30,046 nucleotides of DNA from contig JAEZFL010000024.1 of assembly GCA_023417515.1 (NCBI GenBank), positions 1 through 30,046 on the forward strand, given 5' to 3'. The notes beneath the pieces are model-generated. The model did not search any database, was not told the origin of the DNA, and saw only the letters and a list, made by a program, of their open reading frames with translations. Shown piece after piece: positions 1-9,563 of the stretch (positions within the stretch are counted from its first letter, which is position 1; each line of letters starts with the position of its first letter). The translations under genes and the position numbers were made by a program. Source of the stretch: Pseudomonadota bacterium. GTDB taxonomy: Bacteria; Pseudomonadota; Alphaproteobacteria; Sphingomonadales; Sphingomonadaceae.

Positions 1-212
1 AGATGTCGGAGCCGCGCTACGTCATTTCCATGGGCAGCTGCGCCAATGGCGGCGGCTATTATCATTACAGCTACAGCGTCGTGCGCGGCTGCGACCGCAT
101 CGTGCCGGTCGACATCTACGTGCCCGGCTGCCCGCCGACCGCCGAGGCCCTGCTCTACGGCATCATGCAGCTCCAGCGGAAGATCCGCCGCGAAGGCACG
201 ATCGAGCGGTAA
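1..212 (+). CDS. nuoB: NADH-quinone oxidoreductase subunit B, C-terminal part
   Basis: This is the 3' end of nuoB; the start lies before the window and the first two bases belong to an incomplete codon. NuoB is the peripheral-arm subunit of complex I that carries the terminal [4Fe-4S] cluster N2, which passes electrons to quinone. The visible part holds two of the four cluster cysteines, in MGSCANGGGYYHY and in VPGCPPTAEALLYG, both hallmark NuoB motifs. It ends in TAA at 210-212, and nuoC starts 15 bases later. The identification is secure. The total length cannot be judged. Confidence 0.97.
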   Translation, partial: MSEPRYVISMGSCANGGGYYHYSYSVVRGCDRIVPVDIYVPGCPPTAEALLYGIMQLQRKIRREGTIER

Positions 213-227
213 GGGGCACGCGACGTC

Positions 228-890
228 ATGCATAACCACGTTCCCCGCATCCCCGCCCGTGACGGCATCATCGACGAGGTCAGGGCCGCGATCGGCGACG
301 CCTTCCTGTCCGCCATGGACGAGGGCGGCGAGGTCTCGATCCACGTCGTGCGCGAGCGCGTCGCCGACGTGCTGCGCACGCTGCGCGACCGCTTCGAATA
401 TCAGCAGCTGATGGAGATTGCCGGGGTCGACTATCCGGCACGGCCGGAGCGGTTCGACGTCTGCTACCATCTGCTCTCGGTCACCCGGAACCATCGCCTG
501 CGCATCCGCGTCACCACCGACGAGACGCAGCCGGTGCCCACCGTGGTCGACCTCTTCCCGGTCGCCGGCTGGCTCGAGCGCGAGGTGTTCGATCTCTACG
601 GCGTCATCTTCGAGGGCAATCCGGACCTCAGGCGCATCCTCACCGATTACGGCTTTCGCGGCTTTCCCTTCCGCAAGGATTTCCCGCTCACCGGCTATGT
701 CGAGATGCGCTATTCCGAGGAGCAGAAGCGGGTCGTCTACGCGCCGGTCAGCCTCGCCCAGGATTTTCGCAGCTTCGACTTCATGAGCCCCTGGGAAGGC
801 GCCGAATATATCCTGCCCGGCGACGAGAAGGCGCAGCCCGAAGCCCCCGGCGCGCCGACGCCGCTCAAGGCCGACGAGATCAAGAAATGA
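228..890 (+). CDS. nuoC: NADH-quinone oxidoreductase subunit C
   Basis: NuoC is the 30-kDa-type subunit of the complex I peripheral arm. It has no cofactor and packs against NuoD near the quinone site. The 220-residue product carries the family signature around residues 115-150: EREVFDLYGVIFEGNPDLRR followed by ILTDYGF and FRKDFPLTGYVEMRY. The length fits free-standing alphaproteobacterial NuoC, so this is not a NuoCD fusion. The C-terminal tail after about residue 195 is rich in Pro, Ala and Glu and is probably flexible. The stop overlaps the nuoD start (ATGA at 887-890), which suggests coupled translation. Confidence 0.97.
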   Translation: MHNHVPRIPARDGIIDEVRAAIGDAFLSAMDEGGEVSIHVVRERVADVLRTLRDRFEYQQLMEIAGVDYPARPERFDVCYHLLSVTRNHRLRIRVTTDETQPVPTVVDLFPVAGWLEREVFDLYGVIFEGNPDLRRILTDYGFRGFPFRKDFPLTGYVEMRYSEEQKRVVYAPVSLAQDFRSFDFMSPWEGAEYILPGDEKAQPEAPGAPTPLKADEIKK

Positions 891-2131
891 CCGACCTCGC
901 CACCAGCTCCAACGACCTCGGCAGCGCGGAGGAGGTCGCCCGCACCGGCGGCACCCAGTCCGACATCGCCAACTACACGATCAATTTCGGGCCCCAGCAC
1001 CCGGCCGCGCACGGCGTGCTGCGGCTGGTGCTCGAGCTCGACGGCGAGATCATCGAGCGGGTCGATCCCCATGTCGGCCTGCTCCACCGCGGCACCGAGA
1101 AGCTCTGCGAGTACAAGACCTACCTCCAGGCGCTGCCTTATTTCGACCGGCTCGATTACGTCTCGCCGATGTCGATGGAGCACAGCTTCGTGCTCGCCAT
1201 CGAGAAACTGCTCCAGCTCGAAATTCCGATCCGCGCCCAGTATCTGCGCGTCCTGTTCGCCGAGCTGACCCGCATCTCCAACCACCTGCTCAACCTCGGC
1301 AGCCACGTCATGGACGTCGGCGCGATGACTCCGAACCTGTGGTTCTTCGAGCTGCGCGAAGACCTGATGAACTTCTACGAGCGCGCTTCCGGCGCGCGCA
1401 TGCACGCCAATTATTTCCGGCCCGGCGGCGTCCGGCTCGACGTTCCGGTCAAGCTGATCGCCGACATCGCCGACTGGCTCGACAATCGGCTGCCGCGCCT
1501 GTTCGAGGACGCGGTCCGCCTCGTCGCCGACAATCGCATCTTCAAGCAGCGCAACGTCGACATCGCCACCGTCTCCAAGGAGGATGCGCTCGCCTGGGGC
1601 TTTTCCGGGCCGATGATCCGCGCCGCCGGCATCCCCTGGGACCTGCGCAAGAGCCAGCCCTACGAAGTCTATGACCGGCTCGACTTCGAGGTGCCCGTCG
1701 GCACGCGCGGCGACTGCTACGACCGCTTCATGGTGCGGGTCGAGGAGGTCCGCCAGTCGGCGCGGATCATGAAGCAGTGCATCGCCGAGATGCCGGAAGG
1801 GCCGGTCATGACCCTCGATCGCAAGGTCGGGCCGCCCAAGCGCGCCGAGATGAAGACGTCGATGGAGGCGCTCATCCATCACTTCAAATTGTTCACCGAG
1901 GGTTTCCACGTCCCCGCCGGCGAGGTCTATGTCGCCACCGAGAGCCCGAAGGGCGAGTTCGGAGTCTATCTGGTCAGCGACGGCACCAACAAGCCGTACC
2001 GCTGCAAGATCCGCCCGACCGCGTTCAGCCACCTTCAGGCGATGGACTTCATGACCAAGGGCCACATGCTGGCCGACGCCACCGCCATCCTCGGCGCAAT
2101 GGACATCGTGTTCGGGGAGTGTGATCGGTGA
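887..2131 (+). CDS. nuoD: NADH-quinone oxidoreductase subunit D
   Basis: NuoD is the 49-kDa-type subunit of complex I and forms most of the quinone-binding pocket beside cluster N2 of NuoB. The 414-residue product begins with about 25 variable residues and then shows family motifs: NFGPQHPAAHGVLRLVLEL, HVGLLHRGTEKL, LPYFDRLDYVSPM and, near the C-terminus, IRPTAFSHLQAM. The HPAAHG region includes the conserved His that faces quinone in known structures. The gene starts at ATG 887, inside the nuoC stop. Its own stop (TGA 2129-2131) overlaps the GTG start of a small membrane-protein gene. Confidence 0.98.
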   Translation: MTDLATSSNDLGSAEEVARTGGTQSDIANYTINFGPQHPAAHGVLRLVLELDGEIIERVDPHVGLLHRGTEKLCEYKTYLQALPYFDRLDYVSPMSMEHSFVLAIEKLLQLEIPIRAQYLRVLFAELTRISNHLLNLGSHVMDVGAMTPNLWFFELREDLMNFYERASGARMHANYFRPGGVRLDVPVKLIADIADWLDNRLPRLFEDAVRLVADNRIFKQRNVDIATVSKEDALAWGFSGPMIRAAGIPWDLRKSQPYEVYDRLDFEVPVGTRGDCYDRFMVRVEEVRQSARIMKQCIAEMPEGPVMTLDRKVGPPKRAEMKTSMEALIHHFKLFTEGFHVPAGEVYVATESPKGEFGVYLVSDGTNKPYRCKIRPTAFSHLQAMDFMTKGHMLADATAILGAMDIVFGECDR

Positions 2132-2340
2132 TCGCCCTCTCGGTCGCCCGCTGGACTCTGCTCGTCTGCATCGCCGTGTGGGCGATCGCTCTGGCGGTGG
2201 CATTGCTCGGCGGTCCGATCGGCCCGGCCTATCTGGTCGGGCAGGGCGCGATCCTCGGGATCGCCTTCTCGGCGCTTGCCTGCCTGATCCTTCAGGCGGT
2301 GCGGTTCTTCCGCATGAGGAGGAATGGCGGCCATGCCTGA
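2128..2340 (+). CDS. Small two-helix membrane protein inside the nuo operon
   Basis: The product is 70 residues from a GTG start at 2128, in a GTGA overlap with the nuoD stop. Two hydrophobic segments are clear: about residues 9-27 (WTLLVCIAVWAIALAVALL) and about 37-55 (GQGAILGIAFSALACLILQ). The C-terminus, RFFRMRRNGGHA, is basic, which suggests it faces the cytoplasm. I do not recognise a family. The position between nuoD and nuoE and the overlaps at both ends indicate co-expression with complex I. A role as accessory subunit or assembly helper is only inference. No other frame in this stretch gives a more convincing product. Confidence 0.7.
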   Translation: MIALSVARWTLLVCIAVWAIALAVALLGGPIGPAYLVGQGAILGIAFSALACLILQAVRFFRMRRNGGHA

Positions 2341-2542
2341 ACGCACCGGACGCGGCCGCGGTCCCGCCTGGGTGGCGGTGGCCGTCGTCATCATCATGCT
2401 CGGAGTGGTCATCGCCATGCTTCACCGCATGGGAATGGTGCCGTTGTGGCTGAGCACCGCCGGCACCGTCGTGACGGCGATCGGCGCCATCCTCGCCGCG
2501 CTGGCCGCCAATCGTGCTTACCGGAATGGCGGCAATGACTGA
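2333..2542 (+). CDS. Small two-helix membrane protein inside the nuo operon
   Basis: The product is 69 residues starting MPERTGRGRG, with two hydrophobic helices at about residues 11-28 and 37-58. The C-terminus is short and polar (ANRAYRNGGND). An in-frame ATG at 2324 lies only one base after the AGGAGG ribosome-binding site at 2317-2322. The ATG at 2333 has a ten-base spacer and is preferred. The start overlaps the end of the preceding small gene by eight bases. I know no family for it. Its arrangement with the preceding gene suggests a pair of small membrane proteins made together with complex I. Confidence 0.7.
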   Translation: MPERTGRGRGPAWVAVAVVIIMLGVVIAMLHRMGMVPLWLSTAGTVVTAIGAILAALAANRAYRNGGND

Positions 2543-2581
2543 CCGCCCGCTCCGCATCGAAATTGCTTTGGAAGTGATCTG

Positions 2582-3250
2582 ATGGCCGAGACCACCCGCC
2601 TCACTGCCACTCCCGAGATCCGCGAGCGCTGGGGCGCTTTCGCCTGGACGAAGGAGAATGCCGCCCAGGCCAAGGTCGTGATCGGCCGCTACCCGCCGGG
2701 TCGCCAGCAGAGCGCGATCATCCCCTTGCTCGACCTCGCACAGCGCCAGGTCGGCGCCGAGACGAACACGCAGGGCTGGCTGCCGATCCCGGTGATCGAA
2801 TATGTCGCCGAGCAGCTCGGGATGCCGTTCATCCGCGCCTACGAGGTCGCGACCTTCTACACGATGTTCAACCTGGCGCCGGTCGGCCGCTTCCACGTCC
2901 AGGTCTGCGGCACCACGCCGTGCATGCTGCGCGGCTCCGACGACGTTCTCGACGCCTGCTACAAGAAGGGCCTCAAGAAGGGCCATACCACCGAGGACGG
3001 CCTGTTCACGCTGACCGAGGTCGAGTGCCTCGGAGTCTGTGCCAACGCCCCGATGGTGCAGATCAACGACGACAATTTCGAGGACCTCACCTTCGACTCG
3101 ATGACCGCGATCCTCGACTCGCTCGCCCGCGGCGAGACCCCGAAGCCGGGCCCGCAGATCGACCGCCAGACGAGCGCTCCCGAAGGCGGGCCGACGACTC
3201 TGCCGGAGATGGTGAAAGAGAATCACGATTATAGGGGGCAATGGGAATGA
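2582..3250 (+). CDS. nuoE: NADH-quinone oxidoreductase subunit E
   Basis: NuoE is the 24-kDa-type subunit of the complex I NADH dehydrogenase module and binds the [2Fe-2S] cluster N1a. The 222-residue product has a helical N-terminal part and a thioredoxin-like domain. Cluster ligands are C109 and C114 (VCGTTPCMLRG) and C149 and C153 (ECLGVCANAP). The motif EVATFYTMFNLAPVGRFHV precedes them. The last 35 or so residues, rich in Pro and Gly, extend past the domain, as is common in alphaproteobacteria. The stop at 3248-3250 overlaps the next small gene (ATGA). Confidence 0.97.
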   Translation: MAETTRLTATPEIRERWGAFAWTKENAAQAKVVIGRYPPGRQQSAIIPLLDLAQRQVGAETNTQGWLPIPVIEYVAEQLGMPFIRAYEVATFYTMFNLAPVGRFHVQVCGTTPCMLRGSDDVLDACYKKGLKKGHTTEDGLFTLTEVECLGVCANAPMVQINDDNFEDLTFDSMTAILDSLARGETPKPGPQIDRQTSAPEGGPTTLPEMVKENHDYRGQWE

Positions 3251-3435
3251 AGAAGGGATTTGCCGGCCTCGCCACCCTTGTCGTCCTCGTGCTGCTCGCC
3301 ATCGTCGCGCTCAAGATCGTCGGCGCGGTGATCGGCTTCGCGCTCAAGGCGGCTCTGGTCGTCATCCTCATCGGCGGGGGCATCGTCGCCTATCTCGCGC
3401 TCGAGAAGAGGCTGGGAGACTGGCGTGCGCCCTGA
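3247..3435 (+). CDS. Small membrane protein inside the nuo operon
   Basis: The product is 62 residues starting MKKGFAGLATLVVLVLL. Nearly all of residues 5-52 is hydrophobic with a few Gly and one or two Lys, which gives one long or two short membrane segments. The tail ALEKRLGDWRAP is charged. An in-frame ATG at 3241 is also possible, but the G-run at 3234-3238 is eight bases from ATG 3247 and only two from 3241. ATG 3247 also forms the ATGA overlap with nuoE. No family is recognised. Its position argues for co-translation with complex I genes. Confidence 0.65.
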   Translation: MKKGFAGLATLVVLVLLAIVALKIVGAVIGFALKAALVVILIGGGIVAYLALEKRLGDWRAP

Positions 3436-3777
3436 GCTCGCTCTCGTCGCCCTGGCTGCCTTGAGCGCCGCCGGCTGCGCCCAGGCGCAGGCGCCCGCCA
3501 ACCAGGCGGCGTCGGCGAATGTCATCCAGGCGCCGGCGAGCCCGGCCGAGCACGCGCAGCGGCTCGTCGCCCAGCGGCTCGGCAATGCGCAGAACCTCTC
3601 GTTCGGCGACTCGCAGGTCTTTATGAGCAACGGCGCCACGGTGGTGTGCGGCCGCTACCAGCAGGCGGGCCAGCCCGCGCAGCGTTACGTGGCCATCGGT
3701 GACGAGGACGTCTTCATCGAGGGCGAATATGTCGGCGACATGAACCAGGCCGTGGCCGAGGCTTGCAGGAACATCTG

Positions 3778-3778
<1 letters not shown>
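3425..3778 (+). CDS. Probable small lipoprotein inside the nuo operon
   Basis: The product is 117 residues from a GTG start (MRPELALVALAALSAAGCAQ). The N-terminus looks like a lipoprotein signal peptide ending in a permissive lipobox AAGC, with C18 as the lipidation residue. An Ala/Gln/Pro-rich linker follows, then a compact domain from about residue 42. Two further cysteines (C75 in VVCGRYQQ, C114 in AEACRNI) could form a disulfide in the periplasm. The gene overlaps its upstream neighbour by 11 bases. Its stop overlaps the nuoF start by one base (TGATG at 3776-3780). I recognise no named family. Confidence 0.72.
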
Positions 3779-5066
<1,288 letters not shown>

Positions 5067-5070
<4 letters not shown>

Positions 5071-5747
5071 CCCCGATCCTGCTCGCTTTTGCCCTCGTCG
5101 CTCAACCGCCCGAGCCGGAGAGCCCACCGCCGCTCCAGGAGGATTTCCCGGCGTCGCGAAGCCTCACGCCCGGCCACGACTTTTTCTACGACGACGTGCC
5201 GGTGTCGACCGCCGAGGCAAGGGTCGCGATGCAACGTTTCGGCGCCTGCGTCGCCCAGCGCAGCGGCGGCCTCGCCGCGGAGACGGTCGGCAGCGATTTC
5301 ACCACGCAGACCTATCGTTCCCGACTGCAGCGGCTCGTCCGCGCCAACGAGGATTGCTTCCGCGAGGGCGGGCGCCGGATGTTGTCGTCCAACCTGCTCT
5401 TTGCCGGAGCGATCGCCGAAGCGCTCGTCGAAGCCGACGCGCAGCCGCTCAACGTCCGCCTCGCGCGGGCCGCGATGCAGCCTGCGCCGAGCGCCTATTC
5501 GGCGGGCGACCGGGTGGCGATCTGCGTCGTGCGCTCGCTCCCCGACGAAACCGGGCAGCTGATGGCGACCGACGTGGACAGCGCTGAGGAAGAGGCCGCC
5601 GTCCGCGCGCTTGCTCCGGTCGTCGCGGCCTGCTCGCCCGGCCGCCGGCTGGAAACGAACGCCGCCGGGCTGCGGGCGATTCTCGCTACCGCGGCCTATC
5701 GCAGCATCAACGGCGCCGCCGCCACCGGCACGGCGCAACGCGACTAG
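5067..5747 (+). CDS. Exported four-cysteine protein of unknown function, inside the nuo operon
   Basis: The product is 226 residues from ATG 5067, which overlaps the nuoF stop. A short hydrophobic N-terminus (MTPILLAFALVAQPPEPES) resembles a signal peptide, followed by a proline-rich linker. The remaining 180 residues look soluble and mostly helical. The four cysteines (C61, C97, C153, C189) are evenly spread and could form two disulfides in the periplasm. Repeated themes such as VAMQRFGACVAQR and LRAILATAAYRSI are notable, but I cannot assign a family. The 24-base gap to nuoG contains GAGGAAGGA, the likely nuoG ribosome site. Confidence 0.75.
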
Positions 5748-5771
5748 AGACGAGGAAGGACCGGGCCTCCC

Positions 5772-7793
5772 ATGCCCAAGCTTACGGTTGACGGAATCGA
5801 AGTCGAGGTGCCCGCGGGCGCCACGGTGCTCCAGGCCTGCGAGGCCGCGGGGAAGGAGATTCCGCGCTTCTGCTATCACGAGCGGCTGTCGATCGCCGGC
5901 AATTGCCGCATGTGCCTGGTCGAGGTGAAGCCCGGCCCGCCCAAGCCGCAGGCGTCGTGCGCACTTCCGGCCGCGGACAACCAGGAGGTCATCACCAACT
6001 CGCTGACCGTGAAGAAGGCGCGGGAAGGGGTGCTCGAGTTCCTTCTGATCAACCACCCGCTCGACTGCCCGATCTGCGACCAGGGCGGGGAGTGCGACCT
6101 TCAGGACGAGACCATCGCCTACGGCCGCGGCCACAACCGCTTCGACGAGAACAAGCGGGCGGTGTCCGAGAAATATATGGGCCCGGTCGTCAAGACCTTC
6201 ATGACCCGCTGCATCCACTGCACGCGCTGCATCCGCTTCATGGAGGAGGTTGCCGGCGTCGAGGACCTGGGCGCGATCGGCCGCGGCGAGAATATGGAGA
6301 TCACCTCCTATCTCGAGGATGCGCTGAAGAGCGAGCTTTCCGGCAACGTCGTCGACCTCTGCCCGGTCGGCGCCCTGACCTCGAAGCCCTACAGCTTCGA
6401 GGCGCGCCCGTGGGAGCTCCGCAAGACTCCCGCGATCGACGTGATGGACGCGGTCGGGACCAACATCCGCCTCGACAGCCGAATGCGCGAGGTCATGCGC
6501 GCGCTTCCCCGCTTGAACGAGGACGTCAATGAGGAGTGGGCGTCGGACAAGACCCGCCATGCCGTCGACGGCCTGCTTCGCCGCCGCCTCGACCGGCCGT
6601 GGATCCGGGTCGAGGGCAAGCTCCGCCAGGCGAGCTGGAACGAGGCGTTCGAGACGATCGCCGAGGCCGCGAAGAAGGCCGGGTCCAGCGTCGCCGCCAT
6701 CGCCGGCGACCTCGTCGACGTCGAGACGATGTATGCGGCGAAGAAGCTGCTCGCCTCGCTCGGTTCGGACCTGCTCGAAGGCCGCCAGACCGGTCTCGAC
6801 TATGACGCGTCGAACATCGCCGCGGTCAATTTCAACACCACCATCGCCGGGCTGGAGACGGCCGACGTGGTGCTTCTCGTCGGCACCAATCCGCGCTGGG
6901 AAGCGAGCCTCGTCAACACGCGCATCCGCAAGGCGGTGAAGCGCGGCGCCAGGGTGTTCGCGATCGGTCCGGAGGTCGACCTCACTTACCCGGTGACGTG
7001 GCTCGGCAACGATCTGTCGCTGCTCGCCAAGCTTCCCAAGGAAGTCGCCGAGGCGCTGACCGGCGCGGAGCGTCCGGCGGTGATCGTCGGCGGCGCGGCG
7101 CTCAAGGTGCGGGGCGGGCAGGCGGCCGCGCTCGCGCTCGTCTCGGCCTTCAACCTGGTCCGTGACGGCTGGAACGGCTTCAACGTGCTTCACACCGCGG
7201 CGGCGCGCACCGGCGGGCTGATGCTCGGTTATGCCCAGCCGGGCGGAATGGCAGCGGTCGCTGCCAAGGCACCGAAGCTCGTTTTCCTGCTCGGCGCGGA
7301 CGAGATGGATTTCGCGCCGTTCGCGGGCGCGACCAAGGTCTATATCGGCCATCACGGCGACAAGGGCGCGGCCGCCGCCGACATCGTCCTTCCGGGCGCC
7401 GCTTATAGCGAGAAGCACGGCATCTACGTGAACCTCGAGGGCCGCGTTCAATATTCCGAGAAGTCCGTCGACGCTCCGGGCGACGCCCGCGAGGATTGGT
7501 CGATCTTCCGCGCTTTGTCCGAAGTGCTCGGCAAGCCGCTGCCGTTCGACAGCTACGGCCAGCTCCGCCAGGCCTTGTTCGCCGAGGATCCGCGCTTCGC
7601 CCAGCCCCAGCTCGTCGCCTTCGACTGGGCGCCGCCGAAGCTCGCCGCCGCCAAGATCGCCAAGGGGACCGAGATCGCCTATCCGATCCAGGATTTCTAT
7701 CTCACCAACCCGATTGCCCGCTCCTCGCCGACGCTCCAGCGCTGCTCGGCCGAGATCCTGCACGGGCAGGACTTCGCGGAGGCGGCGGAATGA
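5772..7793 (+). CDS. nuoG: NADH-quinone oxidoreductase subunit G
   Basis: NuoG is the 75-kDa-type electron-wire subunit of complex I, made of 673 residues here. The N-terminal [2Fe-2S] ferredoxin domain has C34, C45, C48 and C63. The His/Cys3 cluster site is H95, C99, C102 and C108 (NHPLDCPICDQGGECDL). A further [4Fe-4S] site is C147, C150, C153 and C197 (RCIHCTRC, VVDLCPVGAL). The rest is a molybdopterin-oxidoreductase-like domain without cofactor ligands, as usual. The length matches the alphaproteobacterial and mitochondrial form, not the longer E. coli form. The TGA stop at 7791-7793 overlaps an ATG that opens a repeat-derived short frame. Confidence 0.98.
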   Translation: MPKLTVDGIEVEVPAGATVLQACEAAGKEIPRFCYHERLSIAGNCRMCLVEVKPGPPKPQASCALPAADNQEVITNSLTVKKAREGVLEFLLINHPLDCPICDQGGECDLQDETIAYGRGHNRFDENKRAVSEKYMGPVVKTFMTRCIHCTRCIRFMEEVAGVEDLGAIGRGENMEITSYLEDALKSELSGNVVDLCPVGALTSKPYSFEARPWELRKTPAIDVMDAVGTNIRLDSRMREVMRALPRLNEDVNEEWASDKTRHAVDGLLRRRLDRPWIRVEGKLRQASWNEAFETIAEAAKKAGSSVAAIAGDLVDVETMYAAKKLLASLGSDLLEGRQTGLDYDASNIAAVNFNTTIAGLETADVVLLVGTNPRWEASLVNTRIRKAVKRGARVFAIGPEVDLTYPVTWLGNDLSLLAKLPKEVAEALTGAERPAVIVGGAALKVRGGQAAALALVSAFNLVRDGWNGFNVLHTAAARTGGLMLGYAQPGGMAAVAAKAPKLVFLLGADEMDFAPFAGATKVYIGHHGDKGAAAADIVLPGAAYSEKHGIYVNLEGRVQYSEKSVDAPGDAREDWSIFRALSEVLGKPLPFDSYGQLRQALFAEDPRFAQPQLVAFDWAPPKLAAAKIAKGTEIAYPIQDFYLTNPIARSSPTLQRCSAEILHGQDFAEAAE

Positions 7794-7805
7794 GCGCTGC
7801 CTTTT

Positions 7806-7894
7806 TGTCATCCCCGCGAAAGCGGGGATCCAGCTTCTTCTGTCTGGATCGGCTGTGTGAAGGCAGCTGGATTCCCGCTTTCGCGGGAATGACA
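7806..7894 (+). repeat. Palindromic REP-like repeat between nuoG and nuoH
   Basis: Two nearly perfect inverted arms of 30 bases (7806-7835 and 7865-7894) flank a 29-base centre. Each arm is itself a hairpin: the left contains CCCCGCGAAAGCGGGG and the right contains ATTCCCGCTTTCGCGGGAAT. The right arm fits the ATTCCC-N8-GGGAAT layout of neisserial dRS3 elements. Similar short repeats are widespread in Proteobacteria. It lies wholly in the nuoG-nuoH gap and would form a strong mRNA structure inside the operon. The arms read as RKRGSS and WIPAFAGMT in the frame that crosses it. Confidence 0.85.
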
Positions 7895-7910
7895 GTCAAG
7901 GGTTCGACGA

Positions 7911-9032
7911 ATGACTGAGTGGTTCCAGAGCACGTGGCTGGGCGAGGGCTTCGGCTGGTTCGCCGCCACCCTGATCCTGATCCTTCTGATCGCTTTGCCG
8001 CTGATGCTGGCGGTCGCGATGATCATCTATGCCGACCGCAAGATCTGGGCGGCGATGGCGCTCCGCAAGGGCCCCAACGTGGTCGGCCCGTTCGGCCTGC
8101 TGCAGAGCTTCGCCGACGGTCTGAAGGTCTTCCTCAAGGAAACCATCATCCCCGCGGGCGCGAACCGCGGCCTGTTCATCATCGCCCCGATCATCACCTT
8201 CACCGTGGCTTTGCTCGCCTGGGCGGTGATCCCGTTCGCGCCGGGCGCGGTGCTCGCCGACATCAATGTCGGCCTCCTGTACCTGCTCGCCGTGTCGTCG
8301 CTCGGCGTGTACGGCGTGATCATCGCCGGCTGGGCGTCCAACTCCAAATATCCCTTCTACTCGGCGCTCCGAGCGGCCGCCCAGATGGTCAGCTACGAAG
8401 TGTCGATCGGCTTCGTGCTGATCCCGGTCATCCTGTGGGCGGGCACCTTCAACCTCGGCGGAATCATCGCCGCCCAGCAGGGCCACATCCTCGGCTTCAT
8501 CAACGGCTTCGGGCTTAACCCGCTGCTGTTCCCGCTCGCGGTGATCTTCCTGATTTCGTCGATGGCGGAGACCGCGCGCGCGCCGTTCGACCTCACCGAG
8601 GCGGAGAGCGAGCTCGTCGCCGGCTACCAGACCGAATACAGCTCGATGAGCTTCGCTTTGTTCTGGCTCGGCGAGTACGGCAACGTCCTCCTGATGTGCG
8701 GAATGAACGCGCTGCTGTTCTGGGGCGGCTGGCTGCCCCCGGTCGACTGGGACCCGCTCTACTGGTTCTTCTTCGGCCCCGTGGCGACCGGCTTCTTCTG
8801 GTTCTTCGCGAAGATATTCCTGTTCTTCTTCATCTTCTCCTGGGTGAAGGCGACCGTGCCGCGGTTCCGCTACGACCAGCTGATGCGGCTCGGCTGGAAG
8901 GTGTTCCTGCCCATCTCGCTGATCTGGGTGTTCCTGGTGTCGGGCTATCTGATGCTGACCCGCTATGACGGCGGGCCTGCCGCTCCGGCGTCCGACGCGC
9001 CTGCAATTTCGACCGTGAGTATCGCCCGATGA
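7911..9032 (+). CDS. nuoH: NADH-quinone oxidoreductase subunit H
   Basis: NuoH is the ND1-type membrane subunit that joins the peripheral arm to the membrane arm and helps form the quinone channel. The 373-residue product has about eight or nine hydrophobic helices. Family motifs include YADRKIWAAMALRKGPNVVG, FGLLQSFADGLKVFLKE, MAETARAPFDLTEAESELVA and YSSMSFALFWLGEYGN. The Glu-rich loop after MAETARAPFDL is typical of the quinone-cavity surface. The C-terminus adds an Ala/Pro-rich tail. It is the first gene after the nuoG/nuoH repeat. Its stop overlaps nuoI (ATGA at 9029-9032). Confidence 0.98.
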   Translation: MTEWFQSTWLGEGFGWFAATLILILLIALPLMLAVAMIIYADRKIWAAMALRKGPNVVGPFGLLQSFADGLKVFLKETIIPAGANRGLFIIAPIITFTVALLAWAVIPFAPGAVLADINVGLLYLLAVSSLGVYGVIIAGWASNSKYPFYSALRAAAQMVSYEVSIGFVLIPVILWAGTFNLGGIIAAQQGHILGFINGFGLNPLLFPLAVIFLISSMAETARAPFDLTEAESELVAGYQTEYSSMSFALFWLGEYGNVLLMCGMNALLFWGGWLPPVDWDPLYWFFFGPVATGFFWFFAKIFLFFFIFSWVKATVPRFRYDQLMRLGWKVFLPISLIWVFLVSGYLMLTRYDGGPAAPASDAPAISTVSIAR

Positions 9033-9514
9033 GCATCGCCCATTCGATCAAGACCTTCACGCTGTGGGAGTTCGTGACCGCGCACTGGCTCACGCTGAAA
9101 TATTTCTTCAAGCCCAAGGCGACGATCAACTATCCGTTCGAGAAGAACCCGATCAGCCCGCGCTTCCGGGGCGAGCATGCGCTTCGCCGCTACCCGAACG
9201 GCGAGGAGCGCTGCATCGCGTGCAAATTGTGCGAGGCGGTGTGCCCGGCGCTTGCCATCACCATCGAAGCCGAGCCGCGCGAGGACGGCAGCCGCCGGAC
9301 CACGCGCTACGACATCGACATGGTGAAGTGCATCTATTGCGGTCTGTGCCAGGAAGCCTGCCCGGTCGACGCCATCGTCGAGGGCCCGAACATGGATTTC
9401 GCCACCGAAACCCGCGAGGAATTGCTCTACGACAAGGCCAAGCTGCTCGCCAATGGTGACAAGTGGGAGCGGACCCTCGCCGCCAACCTTGCCGCCGACG
9501 CCCCCTACCGTTAA
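9029..9514 (+). CDS. nuoI: NADH-quinone oxidoreductase subunit I
   Basis: NuoI is the TYKY-type ferredoxin subunit of complex I and carries two [4Fe-4S] clusters (N6a and N6b) between NuoG and NuoB. The 161-residue product has an N-terminal amphipathic stretch (TLWEFVTAHWLTLKYFF). Two CxxCxxCxxxCP motifs follow: C62, C65, C68, C72 (CIACKLCEAVCP) and C101, C104, C107, C111 (CIYCGLCQEACP). Size and motif spacing are normal for the family. The TAA stop at 9512-9514 is followed by a 142-base gap that holds a palindromic repeat before nuoJ. Confidence 0.98.
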   Translation: MSIAHSIKTFTLWEFVTAHWLTLKYFFKPKATINYPFEKNPISPRFRGEHALRRYPNGEERCIACKLCEAVCPALAITIEAEPREDGSRRTTRYDIDMVKCIYCGLCQEACPVDAIVEGPNMDFATETREELLYDKAKLLANGDKWERTLAANLAADAPYR

Positions 9515-9563
9515 TCGCCCCCGACAGACTCGCACGTCCCGAAGGCATCATGACTCAGCACAA

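Noticed and set aside
737..3241. 834-codon open frame on the minus strand opposite nuoC-nuoE
   Set aside because: It lies antisense to clearly coding nuo genes. Its predicted product is biased in Arg, Asp, Glu, Gly and Val with no recognisable domain, which is typical of antisense frames in GC-rich DNA.
7790..7918. 42-residue protein between nuoG and nuoH
   Set aside because: It is the translation of a palindromic repeat (RKRGSS, WIPAFAGMT), a well-known source of false genes. It may be translated as a coupling bridge, but I do not annotate it as a functional protein.
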